Origin: Pseudomonadota bacterium
Lineage (GTDB): Bacteria; Pseudomonadota; Gammaproteobacteria; Steroidobacterales; Steroidobacteraceae
Assembly: GCA_018240525.1 (NCBI GenBank)
Contig: JAFEFN010000004.1
Span: 62,001 to 126,000 of the forward strand
DNA: 64,000 nt
Direction: 5' to 3'
Shown here in pieces: positions 35,804 to 45,119 of the stretch. Each line of letters begins with the position of its first letter. Position 1 is the first letter of the stretch. The notes under the pieces were generated by a model. The model saw only the letters and a program-made list of their open reading frames with translations, was not told the DNA's origin and searched no databases. A program made the translations under genes and the position numbers.

Positions 35804-38740
35804 ATGCGATCGCTACGTCGACTGTGGCCGAGTGTGCTGTTGTGTGCGGCCAGTGCCGCGGCACTGGCCGGACCCGTCCCCGCCGCCGCGCCCAGCCCGG
35901 CCACGACCGCGCTCCCCCAGTCGCCCGCCGCTAACACCCCGGTCCCCCCGCCGCCCACGGCCGTCGAGCCGGCCGCCGGCGTGCCGCTGGCCCCGGCGGC
36001 CGAGGGCAATCCGGACTGGGCCGAGACGCTCGGGCGCATCGCCCCGAGCGTGGTCTCGATCAACGTGGACGCGACGCGCGCCTTCGACACCGAGTGGAAC
36101 ACGACCGCACAGGCGACCGGCTTCGTGGTCGACGCCGAGCGCGGGCTGATCCTCACCAACCGCCACGTGGTCACCCCGGGGCCGGTGACCGCGGAGGCCA
36201 CCTTCCTCAACCGCGAGGAGGTGCAGCTGTACCCGGTGTACCGCGACCCGGTGCACGACTTCGGCATCTACCACTACGACCCGAAGAAGCTGCGCTTCAT
36301 CAAGCCCAAGGCGCTGCCGCTGTACCCGGAAGGGGCGCAGGTCGGGCGCGAGATCCGCGTGGTCGGCAACAATGCCGGCGAACAGCTGTCCATCCTCGCC
36401 GGCACGCTGGCGCGCCTGGACCGCGATGCCCCCGAGTACGGGGTCACCAAGTACAACGACTTCAACACCTTCTACCTGCAGGCCGCCTCGGGCACCTCCG
36501 GCGGTTCCTCGGGCTCGCCGGTCATCGACATCCGTGGCCGCGTCGTGGCCCTGAACGCCGGCGGCGCCAGCGGTAACGCCTCGAGCTTCTACCTGCCGCT
36601 CGGGCGTGTGCACCGCGCGCTGGAGCTGATCCAGCAGGGCAAGCCGGTGCCGCGCGGCACCATCTACACCGTCTTCAACTACGTGCCCTACGACGAGCTC
36701 GAACGGCTCGGCCTGGACAAGGCCACCGAGGCGGCGGTGCGCAGGGACCAGCCGAAGTTCACCGGCATGCTGGTGGTCACCGAGGTGCTGCCCGGCAGCC
36801 CGAGCGAGAACGTGCTGCAGCCGGGCGACATCCTGCTGAAGCTCAACGGCCGCTACGTCACGCAGTTCGAGCCGCTCGAGGAGGTGTTCGATTCGGGCGT
36901 GGGCGGCAAGGTGGACCTCGAGGTCGAGCGCGGCGGCAGGCAGGTGAGCGCCTCGCTGCCGGTCGGCGACCTGCACGCGATCACGCCGAGCGCCTATGCG
37001 GAGTTCGGCGAGGCGGTGGTGAACACGCTCTCCTACCAGCAGGCGCGGCACTTCAACCTGCCGGCGCGCGGGGTGTACATCGCCAATCCCGGCTACGTGT
37101 TCGGGGCCGCCGGCATCCCGCGCGGAGGGGTGGTCACCACGCTTAACGGCAAGAAGACCGACACGCTCGCCCAGTTCGAGGAGGGCATCGCGCAGCTCGG
37201 CGACGGCGACCGCGCCAACGTGCGCTTCGTCACCATCGACGACCCGAACGGCAGCCAGCTGCGCAGCATCCGCATGGACCGGCTGTGGTTCCCGGCGCGC
37301 CACTGCGACCGCAACGACGCCACGGGCATCTGGGATTGCAAGGACCTCGCGCCGGGGCCGGCGAGCAAGCCCCCCACGGTGAGCTCGACCAAGTTCCCGA
37401 CCTACAAGGACCCGCGCATGAGTGCGCTGGCCCCCTCGCTCGCCATGGTCACCTTCGACATGCCGTACTCGGTCTCCGGCATCACCGAGCGCAACTACCA
37501 CGGCACGGGCCTGGTGGTGGACGCCGAGCGCGGCCTGGTGGTGGTGGACCGCAACACCGTGCCGGTGTCCGTCGGCGACGTGAGCGTTACCTTCGCCGGC
37601 ACCGTGCAGGTGCCAGGGCGCGTCGTCTACATCCACCCGCTGCACAACTTCGCCGTGGTCGCCTACGACCCGAAGCTGCTGGGCACCACGCCGGTGAAGT
37701 CCGCGCGCCTGTCCAAGCGTGCCCTGGGCGCCGGCGAGCACGTCTGGGTGGTCGGCCTGGGCGGCGACGGCCAGATGATGGCGCGCAGCACCGAGGTCGC
37801 CAGCATCGACCAGCTCGAGCTGCCGCTGTCGCGCACCATGCGTTTCCGCGACAGCAACATCGAGGCGGCGCAGCTGGTGAACCCCCCGCTCGACTTCGAC
37901 GGTGTCCTGAGCGATGCCTCCGGCGAGGTGCTCGGCACCTGGTCGAGCTTCGCCTTCGAGAACGGCCGCGAGATCGCCCAGGACAACCGCGGGGTGCCCA
38001 TCGACGTGGTCGCCGACATGCTCGACCGGGTGCGCACGGGCAGGCCGCTGCACTCGCTCGAGGCGGAACTGGCGCAGGTGCCGCTGTCGGCCGCGCGTGA
38101 ACTCGGCCTGTCGGAGGACTGGGCGCAGCGCCTGGCGCAGCACACCCCTTCGCGCCGGCAGGCGCTGAGCGTGGTGCGGCTGGTGGGCGGCTCGCCGGCC
38201 TCCAAGATCCTGCTGCCCGGGGACCTGATCCTGGCGATCGACGGGGCGGTCGTGACCTCCTTCCGCGAAGTGGAGAAGGCCGCCGCCGACAAGGGCCAGG
38301 TGAAAGTGACGCTGTGGCGCAACCAGGCGCAACTCATCCTGGACGTCGCTACCGCCGAGCTGCCCGGCACCGACGTCGACCGCATCGTGGAATGGGCGGG
38401 CGCGACGCTGCAGGCGCCGCACCGGGCCATGGCCGCGCAGCGCGGCGCCCTGCCGCGCGGGGTGTATGTCGGCTACTTTTCCTACGGCTCGCCGGCGACG
38501 CGCTACGGCCTGTATCCCGGGCGGCGCATCGTGGAAGTCGACGGCGTGCCCACGCCCGACCTGGACAGCTTCCTCAAGGTCGTGCTCGGGCGGGAGGACC
38601 GATCCTCGGTGCGCCTGAAGACCATCACCTGGAACAACGCGCCCGAGGTCATCACCTTGAAGCTCGACAAGCACTACTGGCCGGCGTACGAACTCACGCG
38701 CTCCGCCGACGGTGCCTGGGTGCGCCGCACGCTCGAGTAG
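35804..38740 (+). CDS. Nma111/HtrA-like serine protease with two protease-fold domains and PDZ domains
   Basis: A 978-residue exported protein: signal peptide (about 1-23), a Pro/Ala linker, then an active trypsin-like domain with His121 (TNRHVV), Asp152 (DPVHDFGIYHYD) and probable Ser236 (GGSSGSP). PDZ-like modules follow (GILVV/MLVVTEVLPGSPSENVLQPGDILLKLNG). From about 560 a second protease fold appears in which the His position is Asn (VVDRNTV) and no GxSG remains, then two more PDZ-like parts. This doubled layout is that of yeast Nma111p rather than DegP. It is likely to act in periplasmic protein quality control; substrates are unknown. An AGGAA sequence precedes the ATG. Confidence 0.82.
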   Translation: MRSLRRLWPSVLLCAASAAALAGPVPAAAPSPATTALPQSPAANTPVPPPPTAVEPAAGVPLAPAAEGNPDWAETLGRIAPSVVSINVDATRAFDTEWNTTAQATGFVVDAERGLILTNRHVVTPGPVTAEATFLNREEVQLYPVYRDPVHDFGIYHYDPKKLRFIKPKALPLYPEGAQVGREIRVVGNNAGEQLSILAGTLARLDRDAPEYGVTKYNDFNTFYLQAASGTSGGSSGSPVIDIRGRVVALNAGGASGNASSFYLPLGRVHRALELIQQGKPVPRGTIYTVFNYVPYDELERLGLDKATEAAVRRDQPKFTGMLVVTEVLPGSPSENVLQPGDILLKLNGRYVTQFEPLEEVFDSGVGGKVDLEVERGGRQVSASLPVGDLHAITPSAYAEFGEAVVNTLSYQQARHFNLPARGVYIANPGYVFGAAGIPRGGVVTTLNGKKTDTLAQFEEGIAQLGDGDRANVRFVTIDDPNGSQLRSIRMDRLWFPARHCDRNDATGIWDCKDLAPGPASKPPTVSSTKFPTYKDPRMSALAPSLAMVTFDMPYSVSGITERNYHGTGLVVDAERGLVVVDRNTVPVSVGDVSVTFAGTVQVPGRVVYIHPLHNFAVVAYDPKLLGTTPVKSARLSKRALGAGEHVWVVGLGGDGQMMARSTEVASIDQLELPLSRTMRFRDSNIEAAQLVNPPLDFDGVLSDASGEVLGTWSSFAFENGREIAQDNRGVPIDVVADMLDRVRTGRPLHSLEAELAQVPLSAARELGLSEDWAQRLAQHTPSRRQALSVVRLVGGSPASKILLPGDLILAIDGAVVTSFREVEKAAADKGQVKVTLWRNQAQLILDVATAELPGTDVDRIVEWAGATLQAPHRAMAAQRGALPRGVYVGYFSYGSPATRYGLYPGRRIVEVDGVPTPDLDSFLKVVLGREDRSSVRLKTITWNNAPEVITLKLDKHYWPAYELTRSADGAWVRRTLE

Positions 38741-38850
38741 GCGCGCCGCGCGCACCGGGCGCAGGCCGCTCGCACCGCGGGCGCGCCAGCTTATGTAGCG
38801 CGCAGCCGTGATGCTTTCACACAACACGTGCGTAGCCGGCGCCGCCGGCT

Positions 38851-38859
38851 TGGTAGAAT
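38851..38859 (+). promoter_or_regulatory. Extended -10 element (TGGTAGAAT) 9 nt before the Sua5 gene
   Basis: TG-N-TAGAAT is an extended -10 that can work without a -35. It ends nine bases before ATG 38869, implying a leader of about three bases. Confidence 0.4.
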
Positions 38860-38868
38860 TGTTCTCTT

Positions 38869-39888
38869 ATGGTCCGCAATGTCCGCGCAACCCAGGTCGA
38901 GATCGAAGCCGCCGTCCAGGCGCTGCGCGATGGCGAGCTCGTCGCCTTCCCGACCGAGACCGTCTACGGGCTCGGAGCGAACGCGCAGAATCCGGCTGCG
39001 GTGCGCAAGATCTTCGAGGTCAAGGGCCGCCCCGCGGACCACCCGGTGATCGTGCACCTGGACAGCCCGCGCTACCTGCACCGCTGGGTGCGTGAGCTGC
39101 CCGAGGCGGCCAACCGCCTGGCCGAGAGCTTCTGGCCGGGACCCCTGACGCTGGTGCTGCCGCGCGCCCCGCACGTGCACGACGTGATCACCGGCGGGCA
39201 GGACACCGTCGCCATCCGCGTCCCGGCCCACCCGATGGCACAGCAGCTGCTCACCGCCTTCGGCGGCGGCATTGCGGCACCCTCGGCCAACCGCTACGGC
39301 CGCATCTCGCCGACGCGCGCCGAGCACGTGCGCGAGGAATTCGGCGACACCCTGCGCGTCATCCTGGACGGCGGGGAGTGCCAGATCGGGCTGGAATCGA
39401 CGATCGTTGCCTGCGAGGGCGAACAGGTGCGCCTGCTGCGCCCGGGCAGCGTCACCGCCGCGCAGATCCGGGCCGTGGTGGGCGAGCTCGCCATCGGTCC
39501 CGCCGTCGACTCCCCGCGCGTGCCCGGCGGCGGGCCCACGCACTATGCACCCACGACCCCGCTGACCATCGTGCCGGCGGGGGAGATCGATGCGCAGGCG
39601 GATGCCGCGTCCCGGGGCGGCCGGCGGGTCGCGGTGCTGGCGCAGCGCCTGCCGCTGCGCTCGCACCAGACGGTCACCTGGATCAACGCCGGGCGCCGCC
39701 CGGAGAGCTACGCGCACGACCTGTACAACAACCTGCGGACCCTGGACCGCGCCGGCTGCCAGCGCATCCTGGTGCAGAGCATTCCGGACGGCGAGCGCTG
39801 GGACGCGGTGCGCGATCGCCTGCTGCGCGCGGCCACCAGCATCGCCGAGAGCGACGACGCCACGGGCAGTATGGCCGTGTTGCCGTGA
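38869..39888 (+). CDS. L-threonylcarbamoyladenylate synthase, Sua5 type
   Basis: A 339-residue protein: an N-terminal YrdC/TsaC domain (about 1-200; PTETVYGLGANA, KGRPADHPVIVHL, APSANRYGRISPT) plus the C-terminal Sua5 domain (DSPRVPGGGPTHYAPTTP then a Rossmann-like end). It makes threonylcarbamoyl-AMP from threonine, bicarbonate and ATP for the t6A37 modification of ANN-decoding tRNAs. The 3' end overlaps the next gene by 4 nt (GTGA). Confidence 0.93.
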   Translation: MVRNVRATQVEIEAAVQALRDGELVAFPTETVYGLGANAQNPAAVRKIFEVKGRPADHPVIVHLDSPRYLHRWVRELPEAANRLAESFWPGPLTLVLPRAPHVHDVITGGQDTVAIRVPAHPMAQQLLTAFGGGIAAPSANRYGRISPTRAEHVREEFGDTLRVILDGGECQIGLESTIVACEGEQVRLLRPGSVTAAQIRAVVGELAIGPAVDSPRVPGGGPTHYAPTTPLTIVPAGEIDAQADAASRGGRRVAVLAQRLPLRSHQTVTWINAGRRPESYAHDLYNNLRTLDRAGCQRILVQSIPDGERWDAVRDRLLRAATSIAESDDATGSMAVLP

Positions 39889-41069
39889 CGGCACGCCCGG
39901 CCACGGCACGCCCGCGGTTCATCGATCCGTTCCAGCCCGCCGAAGTGCGCCGCCTGGTGCGCCAGTTCGGCTCGCCGCTGCTCATCCTCGACTGCGAGCG
40001 CGTGCGCGTGCAGTACCGCAAGCTGCAGCGGGCGCTGCCGGGGGTGGCGCTGTACTACGCGCTCAAGCCGCTGCCGCACCCGGCCATGGTGCAGGCCATC
40101 ATCGGCGAGGGCGGTAACCTCGACCTCGCCACCAGCGGGGAGGTGCAGCTGGTGCAGCGGCTGGGCGTGGACCCGCAGCGCTGCATCCACACCCACCCGA
40201 TCAAGCGCCCCGAGGACATCGCCAATGCCCTGAAGTTCGGGGTGCGCACCTTCGTCGCCGACAACCCGGACGAGCTGCTGAAGTTCGCGCGCCTGACCGA
40301 CCGGGTGGAGCTGCTGCTGCGCGTCTCCTTCCGCGCCGCGGGCGCGGTGTGCGACCTGTCGCGCAAGTTCGGCTGCGACCCGGAGGACCTGCTGCCGCTG
40401 GCGCGCCGCGCCGCGGACGCCGGGCTCACGGTGCGCGGGCTGTCCTTCCACGCAGGCTCCCAGACACCGGATGCCATGAAGCACGTCGAGGCGGTGCAGG
40501 AGTGCATCAAGCTGATCGCCGCGGCGCGCCGCGAGAAGCTCGGCGTCTTCGACACGCTCGACATCGGCGGCGGCTTCCCGATCGACTATGCGCAGAAGGT
40601 GCAGGACATCGGCCGCTTCTGCGCCCCGCTGCGCGCCGCGCTCGCGAAGGTGCCGCGGCGCATCCGCATCATCGCCGAGCCGGGGCGCTACATCGCCGGC
40701 CCCGCGATGATCGGGGTGGCGAGCGTCATGGGGCGCGCGCGGCGCGAGGGGCACTGGTGGTACTACCTGGACGACGGCCTGTACGGTTCCTACAGCGGCC
40801 GCCTGTTCGACCACGCGCACTACCCGGTCGAGCCGCTGCGCGACTCCCCGGAGCGGTTCTCGGCGGTGCTCGCCGGCCCCACCTGCGACAGCATCGACGT
40901 CATCGCCGAGAACATCATGCTGCCGCTGCTGCGCAACGGGGACCTGCTGGTCGGCCGCGCCATGGGCGCCTACACCTGGGCAAGCGCCACCGAGTTCAAC
41001 TTCTTCCCCAAGGCCACCATCGTGGCCGTCAATCTCGTGCCCGGCGACCCCGGCAGCGTGCTCGGCTAG
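39885..41069 (+). CDS. Type III PLP-dependent decarboxylase (ornithine/lysine decarboxylase-like)
   Basis: A 394-residue alanine-racemase-fold decarboxylase of the eukaryotic ODC type. PLP lysine is Lys61 (YYALKPLP), the glycine-rich DIGGGFP loop and EPGRY bind the cofactor phosphate, HAGSQ is conserved, and Cys334 in GPTCDSID is the catalytic cysteine contributed across the dimer. The likely product is putrescine, cadaverine or both; specificity cannot be settled by eye. The GTG start overlaps the sua5 stop, so it is coupled to it; the open frame further upstream lies inside sua5. Confidence 0.88.
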   Translation: MTARPATARPRFIDPFQPAEVRRLVRQFGSPLLILDCERVRVQYRKLQRALPGVALYYALKPLPHPAMVQAIIGEGGNLDLATSGEVQLVQRLGVDPQRCIHTHPIKRPEDIANALKFGVRTFVADNPDELLKFARLTDRVELLLRVSFRAAGAVCDLSRKFGCDPEDLLPLARRAADAGLTVRGLSFHAGSQTPDAMKHVEAVQECIKLIAAARREKLGVFDTLDIGGGFPIDYAQKVQDIGRFCAPLRAALAKVPRRIRIIAEPGRYIAGPAMIGVASVMGRARREGHWWYYLDDGLYGSYSGRLFDHAHYPVEPLRDSPERFSAVLAGPTCDSIDVIAENIMLPLLRNGDLLVGRAMGAYTWASATEFNFFPKATIVAVNLVPGDPGSVLG

Positions 41070-41072
41070 CGC

Positions 41073-41678
41073 ATGGGGACCGGCATCGACGCGGTGGTGT
41101 TCGACATCGGCTGGGTGCTGGTGCGCTTCAACTACCAGCCGCTCATCGAGCTGCTGCGCGCGCGCGGCTGCGAGGTCCATGACCTGCACGCGGTACTCGA
41201 GCGCGCCGCCCTCGCCGAGCATGAGTCCGGCCGGCTGCACGGCCACGGCCTGCTCGAGCGCCTGGCGGGCCTGGCGCAGGCGCCCGTGACGCACGAGGAG
41301 CTGCACGCGCACTGGGTCGGCATGTTCGAGCTGGACGCACCGATGCACGATCTCGCGCACCGCCTGAGCGAGCACCACAAGGTGTACCTGCTCTCGAACA
41401 TCGGCGACCTGCACTGGGCGCACCTGTCACGCGAGTACCGCTTCCATGCGCTCGGGCACGGCGCGCTGCCCTCGTACCTGGCGGGGGCGATGAAGCCGCA
41501 CGCGGACATCTACGCGGAGGCCGAGCGCCGCTTCGGCCTGGCCCCGTCCGCCACGGTGTTCATCGACGATCGCGCCGACAACATCGCCGGGGCGCGGGCG
41601 CGCGGCTGGCACGGTATCGTCCACGAGGATTTCGAGCGCACGCGCGCGCAGCTGCGCGCGCTCGGCGTGCGCTGCTAG
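41073..41678 (+). CDS. HAD-superfamily phosphatase, YihX-like
   Basis: A 201-residue HAD IA hydrolase. Motif I reads FDIGWVLVRFN: the nucleophile Asp is present but the usual second Asp is Gly, as in YihX-type sugar phosphatases. Motif II is LLSNIGD, motif III the Lys of AGAMKPHADIY, motif IV VFIDDRADNI. A small-molecule phosphate is the likely substrate. It begins three bases after the decarboxylase stop and probably belongs to the same operon. Confidence 0.85.
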   Translation: MGTGIDAVVFDIGWVLVRFNYQPLIELLRARGCEVHDLHAVLERAALAEHESGRLHGHGLLERLAGLAQAPVTHEELHAHWVGMFELDAPMHDLAHRLSEHHKVYLLSNIGDLHWAHLSREYRFHALGHGALPSYLAGAMKPHADIYAEAERRFGLAPSATVFIDDRADNIAGARARGWHGIVHEDFERTRAQLRALGVRC

Positions 41679-41693
41679 GTGGGGGGCCAGGCG

Positions 41694-42047
41694 ATGAACC
41701 CAGTCATGTCCGCGGTGCTGCTGCTGGTGGCCTCGAATGTCTTCATGACCTTCGCCTGGTACGCGCACCTGAAGAACCTCATCGACCGGCCCTGGTACAT
41801 CGCCGCGCTGGTCAGCTGGGGGATCGCCTTCTTCGAGTACCTGCTGCAGGTGCCCGCCAACCGCATCGGCTATGGCGCGCTGTCGCTGGCGCAGCTGAAG
41901 ATCCTGCAGGAGATCATCACCCTGTCGGTGTTCGTGCCGTTCGCGGTCCTCTACATGGGCCGGCCGCTGAAGCTGGATTTCCTCTGGGCGGGGCTGTGCC
42001 TGCTGGGTGCGGTATATTTCGTGTTCCGCTCCCCGGCAGCACAATGA
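41694..42047 (+). CDS. DUF486 (DMT superfamily-like) membrane protein
   Basis: A 117-residue protein with four hydrophobic helices and the DUF486 core FMTFAWYAHLK...WGIAFFEYLLQVPANRIGYG. The family resembles half of a drug/metabolite transporter and its role is not established. I choose ATG 41694, after a GGGGGG-CAGG stretch, over the GTG at 41679. It overlaps the following gene by 4 nt. Confidence 0.85.
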   Translation: MNPVMSAVLLLVASNVFMTFAWYAHLKNLIDRPWYIAALVSWGIAFFEYLLQVPANRIGYGALSLAQLKILQEIITLSVFVPFAVLYMGRPLKLDFLWAGLCLLGAVYFVFRSPAAQ

Positions 42048-42550
42048 AGAACGAGAACCCCGCCGAGCCGCTCACCGTCATCCACCAGCAGGTCAACGCT
42101 GCCCGCGAGGGCCGCGACCCGCGCGTGATCGCACGCCTGTTCACCGGCTGGGCCGTGTTCGGCGAGCGCCAGTTCGTACGGGGCTACGCGCTGCTGCTGC
42201 CCGATCCGGTCGTGCCCAACCTGAACGCCCTCGGGGCGCGCGAGCGCATCGCCTTCCTCTCGGACATGTCGCGGCTCGGGGATGCCCTGCTGAAGGTGAC
42301 CGGGGCGGCGCGCATCAACTACGCGATCTTCGGCAACCAGGACCCGGCGCTGCACGCGCACGTCGTGCCGCGCTACCTGGACGAGCCCGAGCCGTACCGC
42401 ACGCAGCATCCGTGGGCCTACGACTGGAGTGCGGCGGCCGCCTTCGACCGCAATGCCTGCCGCGAGCTGGCCGACGGGGTGCTCAAGGAGCTGACCCGCC
42501 TGGGCGTGACCAAGCCGATGCGCTACAGCCCGGGCGAGAACGCCGGATAA
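42044..42550 (+). CDS. HIT-like domain protein
   Basis: A 168-residue protein with an HIT-like fold: AARINYAIFGNQDPALHAHVVPRY carries a His-x-His-x-x-Pro stretch close to the HxHxH motif of nucleotide hydrolases, but the first His of the classic triad is missing or shifted. Diadenosine-polyphosphate-type substrates are possible. It is the last gene of the sua5-decarboxylase-HAD-DUF486 series, each gene coupled by overlap or short gap. A terminator-like hairpin follows the stop. Confidence 0.72.
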   Translation: MKNENPAEPLTVIHQQVNAAREGRDPRVIARLFTGWAVFGERQFVRGYALLLPDPVVPNLNALGARERIAFLSDMSRLGDALLKVTGAARINYAIFGNQDPALHAHVVPRYLDEPEPYRTQHPWAYDWSAAAAFDRNACRELADGVLKELTRLGVTKPMRYSPGENAG

Positions 42551-42582
42551 AAAAAACCGGCGGGCCGGGCGGCCCGCCGGTT
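42551..42582 (-). terminator. Intrinsic terminator of the FKBP gene
   Basis: Stem 42555-42566 with 42571-42582 around a GGGC loop. On the minus strand it is followed by a run of T (the A run at 42548-42556 on plus), a textbook rho-independent terminator for the gene ending at 42598. On plus it has only a weak T tail, so it may end the HIT-like operon less efficiently. Confidence 0.88.
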
Positions 42583-42597
42583 CTTGCCTGCAGTGGC

Positions 42598-43374
42598 TTA
42601 CTGCTTCGGTGCCGGGGCCGGGGCAGCCGGCGGCGGCGACTTGAAGCTCATCAGCTCGACCGTGAAGATCAGCAGCGAGCCGGGCGGGATCGTCGGCGTG
42701 GGCGAATGGGTGTCATAGGCCAGCGCCGGCGGGATGAACAGCTCGTACTTGGAGCCGGCCTTCATCAGGCCCACGCCCTCGGTCCAGCCCGGGATGACGC
42801 GGTTCAGGATGAACTTGGCCGGTTCGCCGCGCTTGTAGCTGCTGTCGAACTCGGTGCCATCGAGCAGCTTGCCGCTGTAGTTGACGGTGACCTCGTCGGT
42901 GGGCTTGGGCGAAGGTCCGCTGCCGGGGGCGAGCACGCGGTACTGCAGGCCGCTGGCCGTGGTCGTGACGTCCGGCTTCTTGCCGTTCTCGGCGAGGAAC
43001 TTGGCGGCGGCCTTGTGGTTCACCTCGGCCTGTGCGGTCAGGGCGTTCTGCAGCATCTTCTGGATGTTGGTCCGGTCCGCATCCGTCAGGGTGGTCTTGC
43101 CGCCCAGGGCATCGCGCACGCCCTGCGCCAGCTGCGCGGGATTCACCGATTCGGCGCTGACGCCCGTGGCGTGCAGCTGCTCGCCCATCGAGACGCCCAG
43201 GCTGTAGCTGAGCGAGCGGGCCGGTGCCGGTGTCTGGGCCTTGGGCGCGCTCTTCCTGGCGGGCGCGGCGGCCGGGGTGGTGGATTCTTGGGCGATGGCG
43301 CTGCCGGCGAGGATGCCGGTCACCGCGGTGCTCACCAGGATGGCCTTCCTGAGGCGCGAGGCAGGCGATGTCAT
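42598..43374 (-). CDS. FKBP-type peptidyl-prolyl isomerase, FkpA/Mip-like, exported
   Basis: A 258-residue protein: signal peptide (about 1-28, cut after AIA), an Ala/Pro linker, an N-terminal dimerisation helix region (SYSLGVSMGEQL...AEVNHKAAAKFLAENGKK) and a C-terminal FKBP domain from about 150 (GLQYRVL, VTVNYSGKLLDGTEFDSS, VIPGWTEGV, YELFIPPALAYD). A Pro-rich tail ends it. It should assist folding of periplasmic or outer-membrane proteins. A strong terminator lies just past the stop. Confidence 0.92.
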   Translation of the reverse strand: MTSPASRLRKAILVSTAVTGILAGSAIAQESTTPAAAPARKSAPKAQTPAPARSLSYSLGVSMGEQLHATGVSAESVNPAQLAQGVRDALGGKTTLTDADRTNIQKMLQNALTAQAEVNHKAAAKFLAENGKKPDVTTTASGLQYRVLAPGSGPSPKPTDEVTVNYSGKLLDGTEFDSSYKRGEPAKFILNRVIPGWTEGVGLMKAGSKYELFIPPALAYDTHSPTPTIPPGSLLIFTVELMSFKSPPPAAPAPAPKQ

Positions 43375-43489
43375 TCACTGACCCTTCGGTGCATGCGGGC
43401 CGTGCGAGGGCACGGCTGGCTAACCGCAGCGGGCGGCAGTTTCGCTGATCGCAGCCTCCGCCGCTGCACTTTTTGGCTGCGGTGCCGCC

Positions 43490-44158
43490 TCAGCCCGCCG
43501 CCTGCCGCTCCCCGCCCGCCCGGGCGGCCCGCTGGAAGGCCGGGCGGGCCCGGACGCGCTCCAGGAAGCCGCGCACCGCCGGTCCCAGGGGGATGTCGCT
43601 GCGCACGGCGGCCATCTGCACCGGCGTGCTCATCTGGATGTCGGCGGCGGTGAAGGCATCGCCGGCGAACCAGGGCTGGCGGGCCAGTGTGCTTTCCCAG
43701 AAGGCGAAGTGGCGGCGCAGCGTCGGCTCGAGGAAGGTAGTGCTCACGGGCCGCAGGATCGACCGCACCAGCGGCCGCACGAAGAACGGCATCGGCGCCT
43801 CGGCCATCATGCGGAACACCAGACTCATCACCAGGGGCGGCATGGCCGACCCTTCCGCGTAGTGCAGCCAGTAGCTGTACTGCCGGCGCGCCGGGGTCCC
43901 GGTCGGCGGGCACAGGCGGCCGCGGTCGTAGCTGCCGACCAGGTACTCGACGATCGCCCCGGACTCGGCGACGGTGTAGTCACCGTCGGTGATGACCGGC
44001 GACTTGCCGAGCGGGTGCACCGCCTGCAGCGCGGGCGGGGCGAGCTGGGTCTTCGGGTCGCGCGCGTAGCGCTCGATCTGGTACTCGCAGCCGAGTTCCT
44101 CGAGCAGCCACAGGGTCGCCTGCGAGCGCGACCGCTCCAGGTGATGCACCGTGATCAC
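43490..44158 (-). CDS. Glutathione S-transferase family protein
   Basis: A 222-residue GST. The thioredoxin-like N-terminus ([30 protein letters not shown]) has Ser at the position that activates glutathione, and the GKSPVITDGDYTVAESGAIVEYL block binds the gamma-Glu moiety; the C-terminal helical domain has WFAGDAFTAADIQMS. Substrate unknown. The start is GTG 44158, overlapping the upstream DUF2007 stop by 4 nt; a longer frame upstream is not used. Confidence 0.88.
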   Translation of the reverse strand: MITVHHLERSRSQATLWLLEELGCEYQIERYARDPKTQLAPPALQAVHPLGKSPVITDGDYTVAESGAIVEYLVGSYDRGRLCPPTGTPARRQYSYWLHYAEGSAMPPLVMSLVFRMMAEAPMPFFVRPLVRSILRPVSTTFLEPTLRRHFAFWESTLARQPWFAGDAFTAADIQMSTPVQMAAVRSDIPLGPAVRGFLERVRARPAFQRAARAGGERQAAG

Positions 44159-44373
44159 GGGGGCGGCTCCTCGGTGGCGGCGCTGATGAACTCGCGCGCG
44201 CGGCGCAGATCCCCGGCCTCGACGTAGATGCGCGAGGGGGCGGCCTGACCCAGCACGCCGGCATCCGAACGCACGCGCGCGGCGATGCCGCTGGCGCTCA
44301 GCACCTCCGCGAGCGACTGCGCACTGGGCAGGTCCGGCAGCGTGGTCAGCAGTTTCCAGGCGGAATCTGACAT
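44155..44373 (-). CDS. DUF2007 small protein
   Basis: A 72-residue protein with the DUF2007 pattern ([32 protein letters not shown]...[15 protein letters not shown]), a ferredoxin-like fold proposed to bind ligands in signalling. I use ATG 44373; the TTG just upstream is also in frame. It overlaps the GST start by 4 nt and diverges from the ABC transporter genes across about 35 bases. Confidence 0.75.
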   Translation of the reverse strand: MSDSAWKLLTTLPDLPSAQSLAEVLSASGIAARVRSDAGVLGQAAPSRIYVEAGDLRRAREFISAATEEPPP

Positions 44374-44408
44374 CAACGGTACAGTGCCAAACGGCGGATC
44401 TTTCTACA

Positions 44409-45119
44409 ATGGCGCCACCACCGACACCAGGGGAACGCCGCTTGCTCCGCATCCGAGGACTGACCCGCAGCTTCCGCGAGGGCACGCGCGTGCACCGCGT
44501 GCTCGAGCAGGCCGCCGCGTGCATCGGCACCGGCGAGGTGGTGGCCATCACCGGGCGCAGCGGCTCGGGCAAGTCGACGCTCCTGAACCTGATCAGCGGG
44601 ATCGACGCTCCCGAGTCCGGCTCGGTGTGCATCGGCGCGACCGAGGTGACCGCCCTGGGCGAGCCGCAGCGCACGCTGTTCCGCCGCGCGCACATCGGCT
44701 TCGTCTACCAGTTCTTCAACCTCATCCCGACCCTGGACGTGATCGAGAACGTGCGCCTGGTCATGGAGCTCAATGGCGCGCGCGCCGGCGAGGCCCAGGA
44801 GCGCAGCCGCGCGGTCCTGGCCGAGCTCGGCCTCGCCGGACGGGAGCGCAGTGCCGTGGACCAGCTCTCCGGCGGCGAGCAGCAGCGCGTGGCCATCGCC
44901 CGCGCGCTCGTGCACCGTCCCGCGCTGCTGCTGGCCGACGAGCCGACCGGCAACCTCGATGAGGCCACGGCGGCGGAGGTGTTGCCGGTGCTGCTCGCCG
45001 CGGCGCGCACGCGCGGTGCCACGCTCCTCATCGTCACGCACGATGCGGCGGTCGCCGCCCTCGCGGACCGCGTGCTGGAGCTGCGCGACGGCCAGCTGCA
45101 CGAGCATGCGCGCGCCTAG
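44409..45119 (+). CDS. ABC transporter ATP-binding protein (LolD/MacB type)
   Basis: A 236-residue ATPase: Walker [11 protein letters not shown]-loop [10 protein letters not shown], signature LSGGEQQR, Walker [13 protein letters not shown] and switch His in VTHD. The group serves FtsX-like permeases that extract or move lipids and lipoproteins rather than pump across. The ATG at 44409 overlaps a TACAAT hexamer. A TTG at 44442 (LLRIRGL), preceded by AGGGGAA, may be the real start and would give 225 residues. The permease gene follows directly with a small overlap. Confidence 0.9.
   Translation: MAPPPTPGERRLLRIRGLTRSFREGTRVHRVLEQAAACIGTGEVVAITGRSGSGKSTLLNLISGIDAPESGSVCIGATEVTALGEPQRTLFRRAHIGFVYQFFNLIPTLDVIENVRLVMELNGARAGEAQERSRAVLAELGLAGRERSAVDQLSGGEQQRVAIARALVHRPALLLADEPTGNLDEATAAEVLPVLLAAARTRGATLLIVTHDAAVAALADRVLELRDGQLHEHARA

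Noticed and set aside
35813..38827. 1,004-residue minus-strand open frame over the protease gene
   Set aside because: Composition is typical of an antisense shadow (Arg/Ala/His/Val-rich, no domain); the plus-strand frame has signal peptide, catalytic triad and PDZ motifs.
44405..44410. TACAAT as a promoter for the ABC ATPase starting at ATG 44409
   Set aside because: It overlaps that ATG, so it could only serve the alternative TTG start at 44442; without a -35 I did not list it as a promoter.
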